A DNA stretch of 64,000 nucleotides, from positions 1 to 64,000 of the forward strand of contig CAMKLO010000009.1 of NCBI GenBank assembly GCA_946413655.1. The letters run 5' to 3'. Made by a program: the position numbers and the translations under genes. The stretch is from an uncultured Fibrobacter sp. (lineage in GTDB: Bacteria > Fibrobacterota > Fibrobacteria > Fibrobacterales > Fibrobacteraceae). Below, one piece after another: positions 27,801-35,145 of this stretch. The notes below the pieces were generated by a model that searched no databases, was not told the origin of the DNA, and worked only from the letters and a program-made list of their open reading frames with translations. The number at the start of each line of letters is the position of its first letter. The stretch's first letter is position 1.

Positions 27801-29131
27801 CGACTTTCAAGATTATTGAATTGGCGGAATTGTTCGGCAAGGACAATGCTGTTTCGGGATTCTTGAACAAACTCAAGTGGCGTGAGGTGAAGTTCAACTG
27901 GAACGCAAGTACGAATACCGTCGGTGAAAACTTTACGCTTGCTCAATTGTACGAAGAACAGAAAGTGACTCCGTTCCAGTATTACCTCTATGGCTTGGGT
28001 CTTGGAGACGGTCATGGTGGCCGCGGACTTTGGAACATCATGACGGGTAACATGGGACTTACCGATCGTGACGACTTTACCGGATTTGCTCAGTACCGCA
28101 ACAAGCATGTGGATACGCTTGTTTATCAGGGCAGTTTCCGCAATTCTGTGTCTCGCTCGCTGCAAATGTCAACGGGACTCACCTTGCCGTTCTGGGATAT
28201 TTCTGTTGCCGCTGATTTCCAGTGGAAAGAGGACTTCGCGCAGTCCCGCGAATACCCGCTGTATATCGACACGACGACGGTATTCCCGAAGTTCGGTATC
28301 GGCATTTCTATCCCGAATATCGCGCAAAAGGTTTCGTTCTTGAACAGCTTCCGCAGCGTGAGCTTGAACCATCGCTTTGACTATAGCCGCACGGTGACAA
28401 AACGGCCTTTCCAGAGTGCTGAAGATTCCTGGGCGAGCGTGTGGAACTTTAATCCGCTGATTCGTATCACGTTCCTTACACAGAACAATTTGCGTATTGA
28501 AAACAACGTCCGCATGAAGATTGAATCTATGGACCGTCGCCCGAAAGACGAAGTGATTTCCAATCCGTGCTGGCCCAAGGATACTTCTGCAAACTGCACT
28601 GATACGACAAGTTACTTCCTCGAAACGCCGTGGATTCCGACATCGCTTTACAATGACTTTGCCATTAACATTGGCGATGACTTTACGATTACGTATCCGC
28701 TCAAGATAGACAAGGGCTTCCAGCTTTGGAAATGGTTCTTCAAACTCAAGAACGATATTGATTTGAAGCTGACTGCCGGTTACGATTACAAGAAGACGAT
28801 TCGCAAGGAATACACTCCGGTTGATGGCTATGACATGAGAAACGCAGAATCCGGTACGGATGGCGTGTTTAAGCAATGGTCGTACGATTCGGGAATTCCT
28901 GAAAACGAGAGGACCATATACAAGCCGAAACTGGAAATGACTTACCGCACGGTTCCGTCGAGAACGCATGAATGGTTCATTCGTCCGAGCGCTTCTTATA
29001 CGTTCAACAAGATGGCTTCGCTGAGTTCATACATTGAGTATAGACAAATTCACGAAAAGCTGGACGACGAAACGGCTCACGTGCGTCAAATTTTGCAGTT
29101 CGAACTTGCGTTGATGCTGAGATTTGACTAA
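21863..29131 (+). CDS. sprA: SprA/Sov-type outer-membrane translocon of the type IX secretion system
   Basis: A 2422-residue protein, the size expected for SprA, the giant beta-barrel through which T9SS cargo crosses the outer membrane. After a signal peptide (to about residue 31) comes a 150-residue Ser/Ala/Val/Pro-rich linker typical of Fibrobacter. Recognisable SprA segments include PAWMKDFGFNKPKLMLKGS, GPYITVEIKNVDEG, the SIFIDLGLISEDISINGE block and many alternating aromatic strands up to a C-terminal FELALMLRFD ending. No ATG is available; TTG 21863 or TTG 21872 are possible starts. It stands between terminators and repeats, apart from other T9SS genes. The C-terminal domain of the protein at 35691 may be a cargo signal. 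Confidence 0.88.
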   Translation: MSPLRFRKIIKSALWGFAACSFVAVGSVWSQDGTLSSYESLFDDELFQDVPPVSSASVAESSVSAAPASAVSSVVPVSSAVAPVSSSQPSVVVSSATLPASSPAVAPLSSAVQSVASASTPLSLAAQSSAVLPSSSEVPLSSAMLPLSEAVSSSSVERVSSASASTTVAASETPAETASESQSDEWTPAIKYIPVPKSTSPLDGLLPMGGIGMRPGLMNTSRGQLFTHDIDVATREIDVTEKRVNTLNRTDTTVLWTSHYPELADYVSDMYDVGRKRLWLNGLVGQHDGGYEAPETGSVFDITIPVNMPAWMKDFGFNKPKLMLKGSMDIRFKGYGEKDDAEGSTKTSLWPSPSLDYNPSFMVEGKIGPYITVEIKNVDEGLGAQNEVRVVYEESFKGEFEDYILQRVEAGTTNLSLAGTEFTGYSENHQGLFGIKAEWKLGDWKLTTIASQDGGEQEEYSIKANESTTEFQVTDKQFMAYRYYFLNLDARNAYIENAISGNPPSKPDVSGLRLYKRSSLNNTNEVIKNVTVVYKTPQGKLITKTVDRMEEIPDDDYDYDRNTGILRINGVNRNTLIAANYSSEKENRKGKTLHDGGEAVLVQWDATLSELTDIDKLMLRNVYSIGISDASANSFVLRMKNKAGISGDYLKKLGLADENTGTPLVNDAAIFKKDASGSYTGEMWLPCRKVEDYDSTLNYQERYKLAKANCLEPLRNLDSTAAMQQLYSLPVYNLGRYTNRFYFESVGKRRNSMLSVRDPNSSYSVNSGSCMDISPGSEKVTAGSTTLIRGTDYEVNYELGQIELLSDRALDPNKEIKVKFECEPLFEVDNKLLLGARAELPLDLYGFGAGSVFGVTALYRSQSTTAEVPTLGNEPYSSFLWGFNVRLQDSVQALTDLVNAIPGISTTASSNWRVEAEFAGSRHNANTSKDQTALVEDFESTATGLVYPLSRLSWYPASPPGGVDSLPSTYIENLDFRHKGEFIWHSNNTELYKYIYNSVGNSDVDNQHLTVLKMTLRPNDDLMGNSWGGIMRPNSSYYQDMSEMKYIEVVARGNSGSIFIDLGLISEDISINGEKPNGIYDGENQIGMTTAQHDRGLDGKIGTEEYKIVWDCRIAGCDSIRYTSANVDISTKDIAGDDFKDLDEESDPPASINGTENNLGERAYDTEDINRNGSLDMDISFVRYRIDLSDTDEANFEKLKNGWRRWRIPLNQYDTIVSPTGGNYKEILAESQFTRMWLGRLNPGVSEAKVQVVSLSVLGNAWEETSVADLYRTNTNENSQIVEVNGVENRISEYVATRDTTYIKVSTINNRENAKEYVKSPNTVTERDADSNAPLKETALVLDYHNMSPGQEVGVTRLFETDTKNFSSYKSLKMEIHYQTDKKIDKAPVRFALQFGEGSIEGSNDYYEWSFRPKVLRYDCSRDVDCHEQNWLDNAFAMDLVDFSDLKRGRHPPYLEPVVKKLPGDREEQLRLVGNPSITKVDWIRFVIIADSTASPEDLKGTFWLNDLRLSDMDTEWGYAARVNAQVNFADFISLSGAVRYQDGDFATLSNSGRSPKPDPAQAASQLDVSADISIALNKFLNDSLGFHIPMSFGYHSSTKRPYMKPTDDMMLRKSSFVDLTGDMFQGDLAVESDDDENELRDNAESKGYQSYVQDLSFSISYHKDYKASETKLGEFLSQAFLERPALSYSYHQSEGRSTTSADSTYSYHTLFEYKLGTFSMFKFKPFEGLSKYSWLKDFSKTEFEPWPQTFDLTLFDFNYVRYVNQTRDPDFVEPQVDKVVTYTAELNHKLNMRWNILSFLSVNYSVNIKRDMFGGGDREGFTKENFFSTSEGGLFASGYIFDHDHSDRKVYMSRDSVVVIPMDTIAKTSASGKPMAIDLQNPDSYEIRYDTTSFYKIDSVGHREYGRAYGILRNERSRNQQFRINFNPKLIPFIPFNMQFSSDFNQQKSIPDDFDFYDKASIDKNYWTISQTNRFEFTPTFKIIELAELFGKDNAVSGFLNKLKWREVKFNWNASTNTVGENFTLAQLYEEQKVTPFQYYLYGLGLGDGHGGRGLWNIMTGNMGLTDRDDFTGFAQYRNKHVDTLVYQGSFRNSVSRSLQMSTGLTLPFWDISVAADFQWKEDFAQSREYPLYIDTTTVFPKFGIGISIPNIAQKVSFLNSFRSVSLNHRFDYSRTVTKRPFQSAEDSWASVWNFNPLIRITFLTQNNLRIENNVRMKIESMDRRPKDEVISNPCWPKDTSANCTDTTSYFLETPWIPTSLYNDFAINIGDDFTITYPLKIDKGFQLWKWFFKLKNDIDLKLTAGYDYKKTIRKEYTPVDGYDMRNAESGTDGVFKQWSYDSGIPENERTIYKPKLEMTYRTVPSRTHEWFIRPSASYTFNKMASLSSYIEYRQIHEKLDDETAHVRQILQFELALMLRFD

Positions 29132-29230
29132 GGCGGCGTAGCCGCCAGTTACTAGTTAATAGTTAGTAGTTACTAGAAAAATCGAACTTAAAAATCTAGT
29201 AACTAGTAACTTGGAACTCGTAACTTATTC
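29132..29230. repeat. Hairpin plus two heptamer arrays in inverted orientation
   Basis: GGCGGC-GTA-GCCGCC (29132-29146) directly after the sprA stop, then GTTACTA, GTTAATA, GTTAGTA, GTTACTA (29148-29175), a 20-bp gap, and CTAGTAA, CTAGTAA, CTTGGAA, CTCGTAA, CTTATTC (29196-29230). The two arrays are inverse in sense and could form a long imperfect stem. Confidence 0.75.
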
Positions 29231-29274
29231 GGTGGTTAATTGTGCTCAATATTGTACGTGGAGTAAAATAGGGA

Positions 29275-30351
29275 ATGTCGAAAGTAAAGGTGGTTGTAGG
29301 CATGAGCGGTGGCGTGGATTCGTCTGTCGCGGCGCTACTTTTGCAACAGCAGGGCTACGAAGTCGTTGGTGTGACGCTTCGCGTGCTGCCCGACGTTGGC
29401 GTACAAGAATCTTCGTTTGATGCGGAAAATGACCCGAGCGTGTTGCGTGCGAGAGCGATTGCCGAAAAACTCGGTATTGAGCATCATGTGGCGAACTGCT
29501 CCGATACGTTTACGAATGAAGTTTTAAAACGCTGCCATGATGATTTTTCGCAGGCGCGGACACCGAACCCCTGCTGCTATTGCAATCGCTTTATCAAGTT
29601 TGGCTGGATGATGGATTACGCGAAATCGCTTGGCGCAGATTTCTTGGCGACGGGGCATTATGTGCGTATCGAAGAAATGGGCGGCGTCCGCAGGCTTTTG
29701 CGAGGCCGCGACTCCAGCAAGGACCAGAGCTATTTTTTGTTCTGGGTTCCCGATGAACGCCGCAATCACGTGCTTACGCCGCTTGGAACGTACGTGAAAA
29801 GCGAAGTCCGCGAAATCGCCGAGCAGAACGGCTTTGTGAACGCCAAGACGGGCGACAGTCAGGACATTTGCTTTGACATTTACGGTTCGCAGTACACGGG
29901 GTTTCTCAAGGACCGCTTTGGCGAAATGACACGCCCGGGCCGCTTCGTGGATGAAAAGGGCAAGGTCTGGAATACGCACGATGGGTTCCATAAATATACA
30001 GTCGGTCAGCGCAAAGGTCTGGGCGTGGCGATAGGTGTGCCCGCATTCGTGAAGCATGTGAACCCTGCGACGGGTGACATTTTGGTGACGGGCGACAAGT
30101 CGTCGGTCTGCTTTGACCGCGTGGAAATGGTGAACTGCGAATGGCACGGAGATGCGCGGGAGGTCGGGACGACGTTCCGCGCCGAAGGCATGGTGCGTTA
30201 CCGCCAACGTGCGGTGGGTTGCGAAGTGACGATTGTCGATACGGACAAAGCTGTTGCCGTTTTTGACGAACCGCTCTTTGCTGTGACGCCCGGACAGTGC
30301 GCCGTCTTTTACGATGGCGACATGGTCCTCGGCGGCGGACAAATTGTGTAG
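29275..30351 (+). CDS. mnmA: tRNA-specific 2-thiouridylase
   Basis: A 358-residue enzyme of normal length that adds sulphur to U34 of tRNA Lys, Glu and Gln. Visible are the PP-loop GMSGGVDSSVA (residues 9-19), the first catalytic Cys in PNPCCYCNRF, the second in DSQDICFDI, and KYTVGQRKGLG. The C-terminal beta-barrel region (RVEMVNCEWHG, VRYRQRAVGCEV) is intact. It lies alone between repeat clusters. Confidence 0.97.
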   Translation: MSKVKVVVGMSGGVDSSVAALLLQQQGYEVVGVTLRVLPDVGVQESSFDAENDPSVLRARAIAEKLGIEHHVANCSDTFTNEVLKRCHDDFSQARTPNPCCYCNRFIKFGWMMDYAKSLGADFLATGHYVRIEEMGGVRRLLRGRDSSKDQSYFLFWVPDERRNHVLTPLGTYVKSEVREIAEQNGFVNAKTGDSQDICFDIYGSQYTGFLKDRFGEMTRPGRFVDEKGKVWNTHDGFHKYTVGQRKGLGVAIGVPAFVKHVNPATGDILVTGDKSSVCFDRVEMVNCEWHGDAREVGTTFRAEGMVRYRQRAVGCEVTIVDTDKAVAVFDEPLFAVTPGQCAVFYDGDMVLGGGQIV

Positions 30352-30400
30352 AGCTTTGAGGTATGGGGTGTGGGGATGGTGCGTTGCACCTCTGAGGTCG
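30352..30400 (-). repeat. CATACCT hairpin repeat, diverged copy
   Basis: On the minus strand, GGTGC-AAC-GCACC is followed by CCCCACACCCCATACCTC. The layout matches the copies at 38923-38965 and 40453-40490, where the hairpin is GGGGC/GCCCC: the stem bases differ but pairing is kept. Confidence 0.55.
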
Positions 30401-30490
30401 CTTAGCTTTGAGGTTTGTTGCCGATGCGGTCATCTTGAGGACTGAAGGTTCGATATGGGGCAGAATACCATTGTTTGTAGGTGGAGCAAT

Positions 30491-30570
30491 GTCATTTCAG
30501 ACTTGACCGGGCGGACAGCACTTGGCAACCTGTTGCCTTAGTGCGCATGGCCACCTTTAGGTGGAAATTG
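30491..30570 (+). repeat. 80-bp palindromic dispersed repeat, copy 2
   Basis: Near-identical to 18601-18684 in the opposite orientation. It contains GCACTTGGCAAC-CT-GTTGCCTTAGTGC and ends in CCACCTTTAGGTGG, followed here by AAATTGCTTTTTTT, so this copy may act as a terminator. The remainder of the 30352-30607 gap holds no gene. Confidence 0.75.
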
Positions 30571-30607
30571 CTTTTTTTATTTGCAAAATTTATATTTTAG
30601 CTGTAAT

Positions 30608-30955
30608 ATGATTCGCTACATTGCCATAATCCTTTTGCTTGCCTCGTCCTTGTGGGCGAAAAAAGAATACTTTATTCTGCCTGTTCAATTGCAGGGCGTT
30701 CACGAAGATTATGCCGAAAAAATAACTTCGTTGGTCAAGGAGTATGCCGCTATAGATGGCTTTGCCATTGTCTCCAAAAAAGAAGATTGCGATTACCTGT
30801 TGCAAATAAAATTGCTTCGTGAAGAATTTGGTGTTGCCGTTATTTTTGAAAAGCGAAAAAAGAACGATAAAGTTGTATGGTCATACGGACATATCGCCTA
30901 TACGCCTAACGATTTTATTCCTATTGTGAGCCATGTCTCGCATGAAATAAAGTGA
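30608..30955 (+). CDS. Small secreted protein of unknown function
   Basis: With ATG at 30608 the product has 115 residues and a clear signal peptide (MIRYIAIILLLASSLWA, cleavage after about residue 17). An earlier TTG would spoil the signal and is not used. The mature part is a mixed alpha/beta sequence (SLVKEYAAIDGFAIVSKKED, YLLQIKLLREEFGVAVIFEK) that resembles small periplasmic proteins with a TolB N-terminal-like fold, but I cannot assign it. The next gene, a small lipoprotein, follows after 37 bp and is likely co-transcribed. Confidence 0.6.
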   Translation: MIRYIAIILLLASSLWAKKEYFILPVQLQGVHEDYAEKITSLVKEYAAIDGFAIVSKKEDCDYLLQIKLLREEFGVAVIFEKRKKNDKVVWSYGHIAYTPNDFIPIVSHVSHEIK

Positions 30956-30992
30956 TAATTTTGATGATTTCTATAAGAGAAAGTTTGGGCGT

Positions 30993-31430
30993 ATGAATCG
31001 AGTTCTTGTTTTGTTTGTACTGTCTTTGTTGCTTGTGGGATGCATGGGCATGAAAGTCCGTGTTTCTGATGGCAGGGGAGATTATTCTATTTATAAGAAC
31101 GGTTCTTTAGCCTGTTCACGAAGTGATAGTTGCGAGGTTTTCCCATCAGGTGATGCCGTGTATCTAGAAGCCCGCCGAAACAATGTTGTTTATAGTGGCA
31201 TGGCCGTTTATAGGGAATGCCGCTCTTATGACGGTGCTTCTGGACCGTCGTCAATTTCACCGACAAACGATTTTTTAACTGTTTCTGTTTTGGGTACGGT
31301 ATCGTTTGCTTCTTGGGCGGCTACGGCTGGCGATTGCCGGGGCTATTTCCCACGTGAAGTTGTTATCCCCGTCGATCTTAAAGATTCTCTACGGGCGAAG
31401 AACTTCCCTTGGGACAAGCCGATAAAGTAA
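30993..31430 (+). CDS. Small lipoprotein of unknown function
   Basis: A 145-residue protein with a strong lipoprotein signal (LLLVGC, Cys about residue 17). The mature part begins KVRVSDGRGDYSIYKNGSLAC and contains five further Cys, a Ser/Gly stretch and a short hydrophobic region (FLTVSVLGTVSFASWAATAG) that could be a membrane-associated hairpin. No family recognised. It probably shares a transcript with the secreted protein just upstream. Confidence 0.6.
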   Translation: MNRVLVLFVLSLLLVGCMGMKVRVSDGRGDYSIYKNGSLACSRSDSCEVFPSGDAVYLEARRNNVVYSGMAVYRECRSYDGASGPSSISPTNDFLTVSVLGTVSFASWAATAGDCRGYFPREVVIPVDLKDSLRAKNFPWDKPIK

Positions 31431-31554
31431 CATAACTTTTAAACCGCCAATGACAAAAATTTGCTGGATCCTATCGGTCGCGACGCTTCCTCTAGGATGA
31501 CGCTTTTTTCCTACTTGCACTTTCACTTCGTTCAAGTGCCAATAGTGTGCAAGG

Positions 31555-31725
31555 TTATGACGCAGCAGAATACTTGTATTTTGATATGTCATAATCGCAG
31601 CCACGAACGCCAACGGCGTTCAATGCTGGCCTCGGTCATGTCCATACAAAAGCGTACAAAGCGAATGCCGCAAAAATGCTTGCATTTTTTATGGCTGAGC
31701 TGAAGTTGCGGACGCGAAGCGTCAA
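31555..31725 (+). repeat. Double-hairpin repeat family, clear copy with a degenerate copy before it
   Basis: The clear copy is 31661-31725: GCGAATGCCGC, then stem AAAATGC-TT-GCATTTT, then ATGGCTGAG, then GACGC-GAA-GCGTC-AAC. A looser copy at 31555-31626 has AATAC-TT-GTATT and AACGCC-AAC-GGCGTT-CAA. Related copies are at 34686-34755, 35086-35145 and 49412-49482. The rest of the 31431-31877 gap is non-coding. Confidence 0.65.
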
Positions 31726-31831
31726 CTATGGCCGCGACGCTCGACCTACGCATTTGCACTTCGTGCAACCCCTTCGGCTCGGATATACGAAAATAAATTT
31801 TCATGCATCACTCGCCTTACTGGGGTTTGTC

Positions 31832-31880
31832 CTACTGCCTACTAACCACTAACCACTGTTTACTAACCACTATTTACTTA
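31832..31880. repeat. Heptamer tandem repeat
   Basis: Seven consecutive 7-bp units: CTACTGC, CTACTAA, CCACTAA, CCACTGT, TTACTAA, CCACTAT, TTACTTA. It runs into the stop region of the batE-like gene. Units are degenerate but stay in register. Confidence 0.75.
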
Positions 31881-32648
31881 TTTCACAATCCCGACTTCAC
31901 TGAGTTTCACGAAACCGCGGATTTTTTCGCCGAGGCGGATTTCTGCAAAGCTCCCCTGTTCGCCGATGACTTCAAAACTCGTGCCTTCGCTAAGCGTGTT
32001 TAGCGTTTGCGACTTGTCGCTTGGGGCGCTGGTGACATCGGCACTTGAGGCAGTGACGACGCCTGTGATGTCCGTTTCGAGTGTGTACATTTTATAAAGC
32101 GCACTTGCTCCGACAGTGCAGAGAATGACGCTCATGCCGAATACAACGCCTGTACAGATGTTCTTGCCGCGTTCGCCTTTCACGAATCGACGGGCGAGAA
32201 TCACGAGTGCAATTGCCCAAAAGAGAACGAGCGAAATGTTCATCTGGCTCTTGAGCGAAATTGCATGGTGCAAACTCATTAAGCCTTGCAAAATCGGGTT
32301 CTCTTCTTCGTCGCCTTCTTTATCCTTGGTCTTGGTTTGTGCGTAATTCAGGTTGTGCTGAATGTCGTCGTCGCTTGGATGCAAGCGGAGTGCGGACTTG
32401 TAATAGAAAATCGCAAAACCGAGTTTGCCACTGCGGTAGTAGGCGTTGCCTAAATTGTAATAGAGGTCCGCATTGACGATGCCTTCGTCAACGCACGTAC
32501 GCCATTCGTCAATAGCGCGCTCAAAATCGTTTTCGTTGTACGCCTTTGTTCCGGCGTCGATGCCATTGCATTTCTCGGTCGCAACACTTGCTGTTGCCAT
32601 GAGCAAAAGCGCAGCCACGATTGTCAAAAAAATTCTATTCAGTTTCAT
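31878..32648 (-). CDS. batE: BatE-like TPR/SH3-domain protein
   Basis: A 256-residue envelope protein. Signal peptide (to about 23), then TPR-like helices (AIDEWRTCVDEG, ADLYYNLGNAYYRSGKLGFAIFYYKSALRLHP), two membrane segments (about 140-155 and 168-186), and a C-terminal bacterial SH3-like domain (LNTLSEGTSFEVIGEQGSF). This is the BatE layout of the Bacteroides aerotolerance (bat) operon. It follows batD on the same strand after 55 bp. The von Willebrand-domain partners BatA and BatB are not in the window. The exact role of Bat proteins is unclear. Confidence 0.8.
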   Translation of the reverse strand: MKLNRIFLTIVAALLLMATASVATEKCNGIDAGTKAYNENDFERAIDEWRTCVDEGIVNADLYYNLGNAYYRSGKLGFAIFYYKSALRLHPSDDDIQHNLNYAQTKTKDKEGDEEENPILQGLMSLHHAISLKSQMNISLVLFWAIALVILARRFVKGERGKNICTGVVFGMSVILCTVGASALYKMYTLETDITGVVTASSADVTSAPSDKSQTLNTLSEGTSFEVIGEQGSFAEIRLGEKIRGFVKLSEVGIVK

Positions 32649-32703
32649 AAAATCTTCCGTTGGAAATCTCCGCTTGGAGGCGGGAATGACATGTTAAATG
32701 TTT

Positions 32704-34515
32704 TTATAGCTTCAGTTCCTCGCAAAGTTTTTCGACATCCGCGAGCATTTGGGACTGTTCTTCGGTCGATGCCGTGACAGGTGCGAAACGCACGAAGGCG
32801 CATTTTTCGAGCCAGCTGTCGATGGCGTCGATTGTCTCGCTCTTGACGTTCAGCTTGGCGAGTTCCTCCTTCATCTGCGGGCGGGTCATGCCCTTGAATT
32901 CGAGGTTCGTCAAGTTGCTGAGATAGTCGATGAGGCCGTTTTCGAGAGCCGCATAGAACGCCTTGCCGTCACCTTTCTTGAGTGCTGCACGCGCGTCTGC
33001 GAACTTTTCTTTGAGCAGTTTGTTGGCCTTGCCCTTGCGGACTAGGGCCGTATTGCTGTTGCGCTTGCGGCTTCTTGTGATGAGAGCGTTTGCAATCAGG
33101 TAGAATGGAATCGCCGCGATAAATAGAATCCAGAAGACGATACTCCTGTGCGGTGCCGAAGATTCGCTTTTGCTCGAAACCGGATGGATGAAGCGAATGT
33201 CGCTGCCGAGGAATTCGATTTCTTGCTTTTGCACTGCCGGAGTCGATGGGCTTGCAGAAACCGGAGCCTGATAGATTGGCTCTGCGGGGGCGTCGCCCTT
33301 TTCGACTTCGATGGTCCACGGGCCAGCCGATGCTGTTTCGTATTTCTTTTTGGCGGGGTTGAACCAGGAATATGTAATGGCCGGGATTTCAAATGTGCCT
33401 TTTTTCTTGGGATAGAGGAACACCTTGATGTCCTTCGAGGTGACGACCTTGTTGCCCGTGATTTTCTTGTTGATGCTGTTTTCGGGCGGCACGGAGCGGA
33501 ATTCGCTAAAGTCGGGGAGCTTCGGGTCGGTAATCGTGCCCGGAGTGCCATCACCCCTGATGCTGATTGCGAGCGTCAGAGCTTCGCCGACCTTGAGGTT
33601 TGTGCGGTCGAAATTGGCGCTAAAACTGTACGAGCCGACCATTCCCGAAAAGTCTTCGGGCTTGCCCTCGGCCGGGAGCGGAAGGACGTTGATGGCGAGC
33701 GGGGCGGTGGAGGTTTCCGTTTCGATGGATTCCTGCTTGACGCTACGGCTGGAGAACGACATGCCGCCCATCTGCTTCTTTTCTTCGACGACTTTGGGTT
33801 CGCCGAGCTTGGTATATTTGAACTTGAACGACGGAATTTCAAGCGTTCCGCTCTTGGTCGGGCTCAGCCAGGCGAATTTTGCGGTGGCCTTCATTTCGCG
33901 GCGGGTGCCTTCGACGGGCTTGAAATCCAGATTGGAAAGGTCGTTACGGTGGACGATAAAATCGTTACCCGTGCTCATGTCGGTCGCTTGGAGGCCGCCC
34001 TGGAAATGCTCGAACGTGTGGAGGCTCAAGGTGACGCTGAACTGTTCGCCTTCGTAAATGGACTTTTTGCTCGGGGTGAGGCTTGCGGCAAGGGCGTCGT
34101 CGCTATAGGAACGCTGCACGTTGACCGGAATCTTGTTGCTGATGAGGTTCGGTTCCCCGCCGATGTTCCAGGTAAGCGATCCCAGGTCCTGCATACCCGT
34201 TTTTCTGGGGGCTTTTATTTTGAACGAATAGACACGAGCCTTGTAAGGCCTTCCGCCACCACCGAAAAACGAGTCGAAAAAGTCATCCATGTCCGGACGC
34301 ATGACCTGGTCGGCACTGTCGATGCCGAGAAGCTTGAAGTTGTTGCGGGTCTCCAGATGGAGGGCGCCCCTATTTTGAGGCAGTTCCTGCAACGGGACGA
34401 TGAACTGCAACTTGAATGTCTGACCCGCTTCGATGCGGTCCGTATCGACTTGGAGAGAAGGCTTCGCGCTTACAAATGCTGCTAAACTGAGACATAAAAG
34501 CAAAAATCGTTTCAT
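32704..34515 (-). CDS. batD: BatD-like protein (oxygen-tolerance family)
   Basis: A 603-residue protein. Signal peptide (LLLCLSLAAFVSA), then repeated immunoglobulin-like beta domains (LQVDTDRIEAGQTFKLQF; SLTPSKKSIYEGEQFSVTLSL; DRTNLKVGEALTLAISIRG), each with the proline/glycine-rich spacing of BatD, one membrane helix (about 455-475) and a C-terminal helical cytoplasmic domain. It precedes batE in an apparent operon. Family members belong to MoxR-AAA/Bat envelope systems; a chaperone or stress role is proposed but not proven. Confidence 0.85.
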   Translation of the reverse strand: MKRFLLLCLSLAAFVSAKPSLQVDTDRIEAGQTFKLQFIVPLQELPQNRGALHLETRNNFKLLGIDSADQVMRPDMDDFFDSFFGGGGRPYKARVYSFKIKAPRKTGMQDLGSLTWNIGGEPNLISNKIPVNVQRSYSDDALAASLTPSKKSIYEGEQFSVTLSLHTFEHFQGGLQATDMSTGNDFIVHRNDLSNLDFKPVEGTRREMKATAKFAWLSPTKSGTLEIPSFKFKYTKLGEPKVVEEKKQMGGMSFSSRSVKQESIETETSTAPLAINVLPLPAEGKPEDFSGMVGSYSFSANFDRTNLKVGEALTLAISIRGDGTPGTITDPKLPDFSEFRSVPPENSINKKITGNKVVTSKDIKVFLYPKKKGTFEIPAITYSWFNPAKKKYETASAGPWTIEVEKGDAPAEPIYQAPVSASPSTPAVQKQEIEFLGSDIRFIHPVSSKSESSAPHRSIVFWILFIAAIPFYLIANALITRSRKRNSNTALVRKGKANKLLKEKFADARAALKKGDGKAFYAALENGLIDYLSNLTNLEFKGMTRPQMKEELAKLNVKSETIDAIDSWLEKCAFVRFAPVTASTEEQSQMLADVEKLCEELKL

Positions 34516-34588
34516 GACCCATAATTTACCAAATTTTGATGAGCGAGATGGGGTTTGGGGAGGCTTTTCTAATTAAAAACGAGATGGT

Positions 34589-34614
34589 GATTCCGGCTCG
34601 GTGGCCGGAATGAC
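34589..34614 (-). repeat. REP-like palindrome
   Basis: Minus strand GTCATTCCGGCC-ACCGAG-CCGGAATC: a GTCAT-led palindrome of the same type as 46266-46294 and 51616-51640. Confidence 0.6.
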
Positions 34615-34685
34615 AATCGCGGAAAAAAGAATCTTGTATTGCAATAAGCGTCGGCCAAGGTAGAACCTTCGCAATAGCGTGCAAA

Positions 34686-34755
34686 ACGAGTGCCGCAGCG
34701 GCAAGCTTGCTTGCCGATATGGCCGAGTGAAGCCGCTGACGCCGTAGGCGTCAAC
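34686..34755 (+). repeat. Double-hairpin repeat family, best copy
   Basis: ACGAGTGCCGCAG, perfect stem CGGCAAGC-TT-GCTTGCCG, ATATGGCCGAG, a short spacer, then perfect stem GACGCC-GTA-GGCGTC and CAAC. The stems differ in sequence from those of other copies while pairing is kept. It lies in an 380-bp gene-free stretch between batD and the micro-gene. Confidence 0.75.
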
Positions 34756-34836
34756 TCCGAGCTGGGGCCCCTCCCGCATGAATGACTTGTTAAATTTGCA
34801 ATTTGAAAAAAAAGCGCAAATTTATATTTTTCCCCC

Positions 34837-34865
34837 TTGAAACGTTAGTAAAATTTTGTTAATAT
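34837..34865 (+). promoter_or_regulatory. Promoter of micro-gene copy 1
   Basis: TTGAAA (34837-34842), exactly 17 bp, TAATAT (34860-34865). The same element with the same spacing precedes copy 2 at 36650, and conservation extends upstream through a TTTTTCCCC tract. It should be a strong sigma-70 promoter. Confidence 0.8.
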
Positions 34866-34895
34866 TGGGCGCGTCAAAACAAGGAGTCAAAAAAT

Positions 34896-34961
34896 ATGTA
34901 CTGCATTCTCGCCGCCCTCTTGGTCAAAAGCTTCAAAAAGCACATCAAGAACGCTCAATAA
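34896..34961 (+). CDS. 21-residue cationic hydrophobic micropeptide, copy 1
   Basis: ATG at 34896 behind AAGGAG (9-nt spacing) opens 21 codons: MYCILAALL, then V, then KSFKK and a basic tail (HIKNAQ). A sister gene at 36707 encodes the same opening and KSFKK core. Promoter, ribosome binding site, frame and terminator are all conserved between copies, while third codon positions differ (CTC/CTT, TTC/TTT, AAA/AAG), a sign of selection on the peptide. A short hydrophobic helix followed by lysines is the pattern of type I toxins and of membrane-active peptides; which of these it is cannot be told. I know no family that matches. Confidence 0.7.
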   Translation: MYCILAALLVKSFKKHIKNAQ

Positions 34962-34993
34962 AATAAAAGTTTATCTCTCTCTCTAATTATGAT

Positions 34994-35029
34994 GCCACGG
35001 ATATTTTCCGTGGCTTTGCTTATTTTTAT
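34994..35029 (+). terminator. Terminator of micro-gene copy 1
   Basis: Perfect 8-bp stem GCCACGGA/TCCGTGGC with loop TATTT, followed by TTTGCTTATTTTTAT. With the promoter it delimits a transcript of about 155 nt. Confidence 0.8.
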
Positions 35030-35085
35030 AAAATTTCATGCCCCACCGTCATATTCGAAGCGAAGCGTAGGGACAACTTCAAAAG

Positions 35086-35145
35086 GCGAGAGTCGCGACC
35101 AAACTTGTTTGGACCGAGCCAAAGAGGTTGGGGCTTTGCCCCATC
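35086..35145 (+). repeat. Double-hairpin repeat family, diverged copy
   Basis: GCGAGAGTCGCGA, stem CCAAAC-TT-GTTTGG, ACCGAGCC, then stem GGGGC-TTT-GCCCC. The leading 11 bases are identical to the copy inside the Rhs gene (49412). Both stems have different bases from other copies but still pair. Confidence 0.65.
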
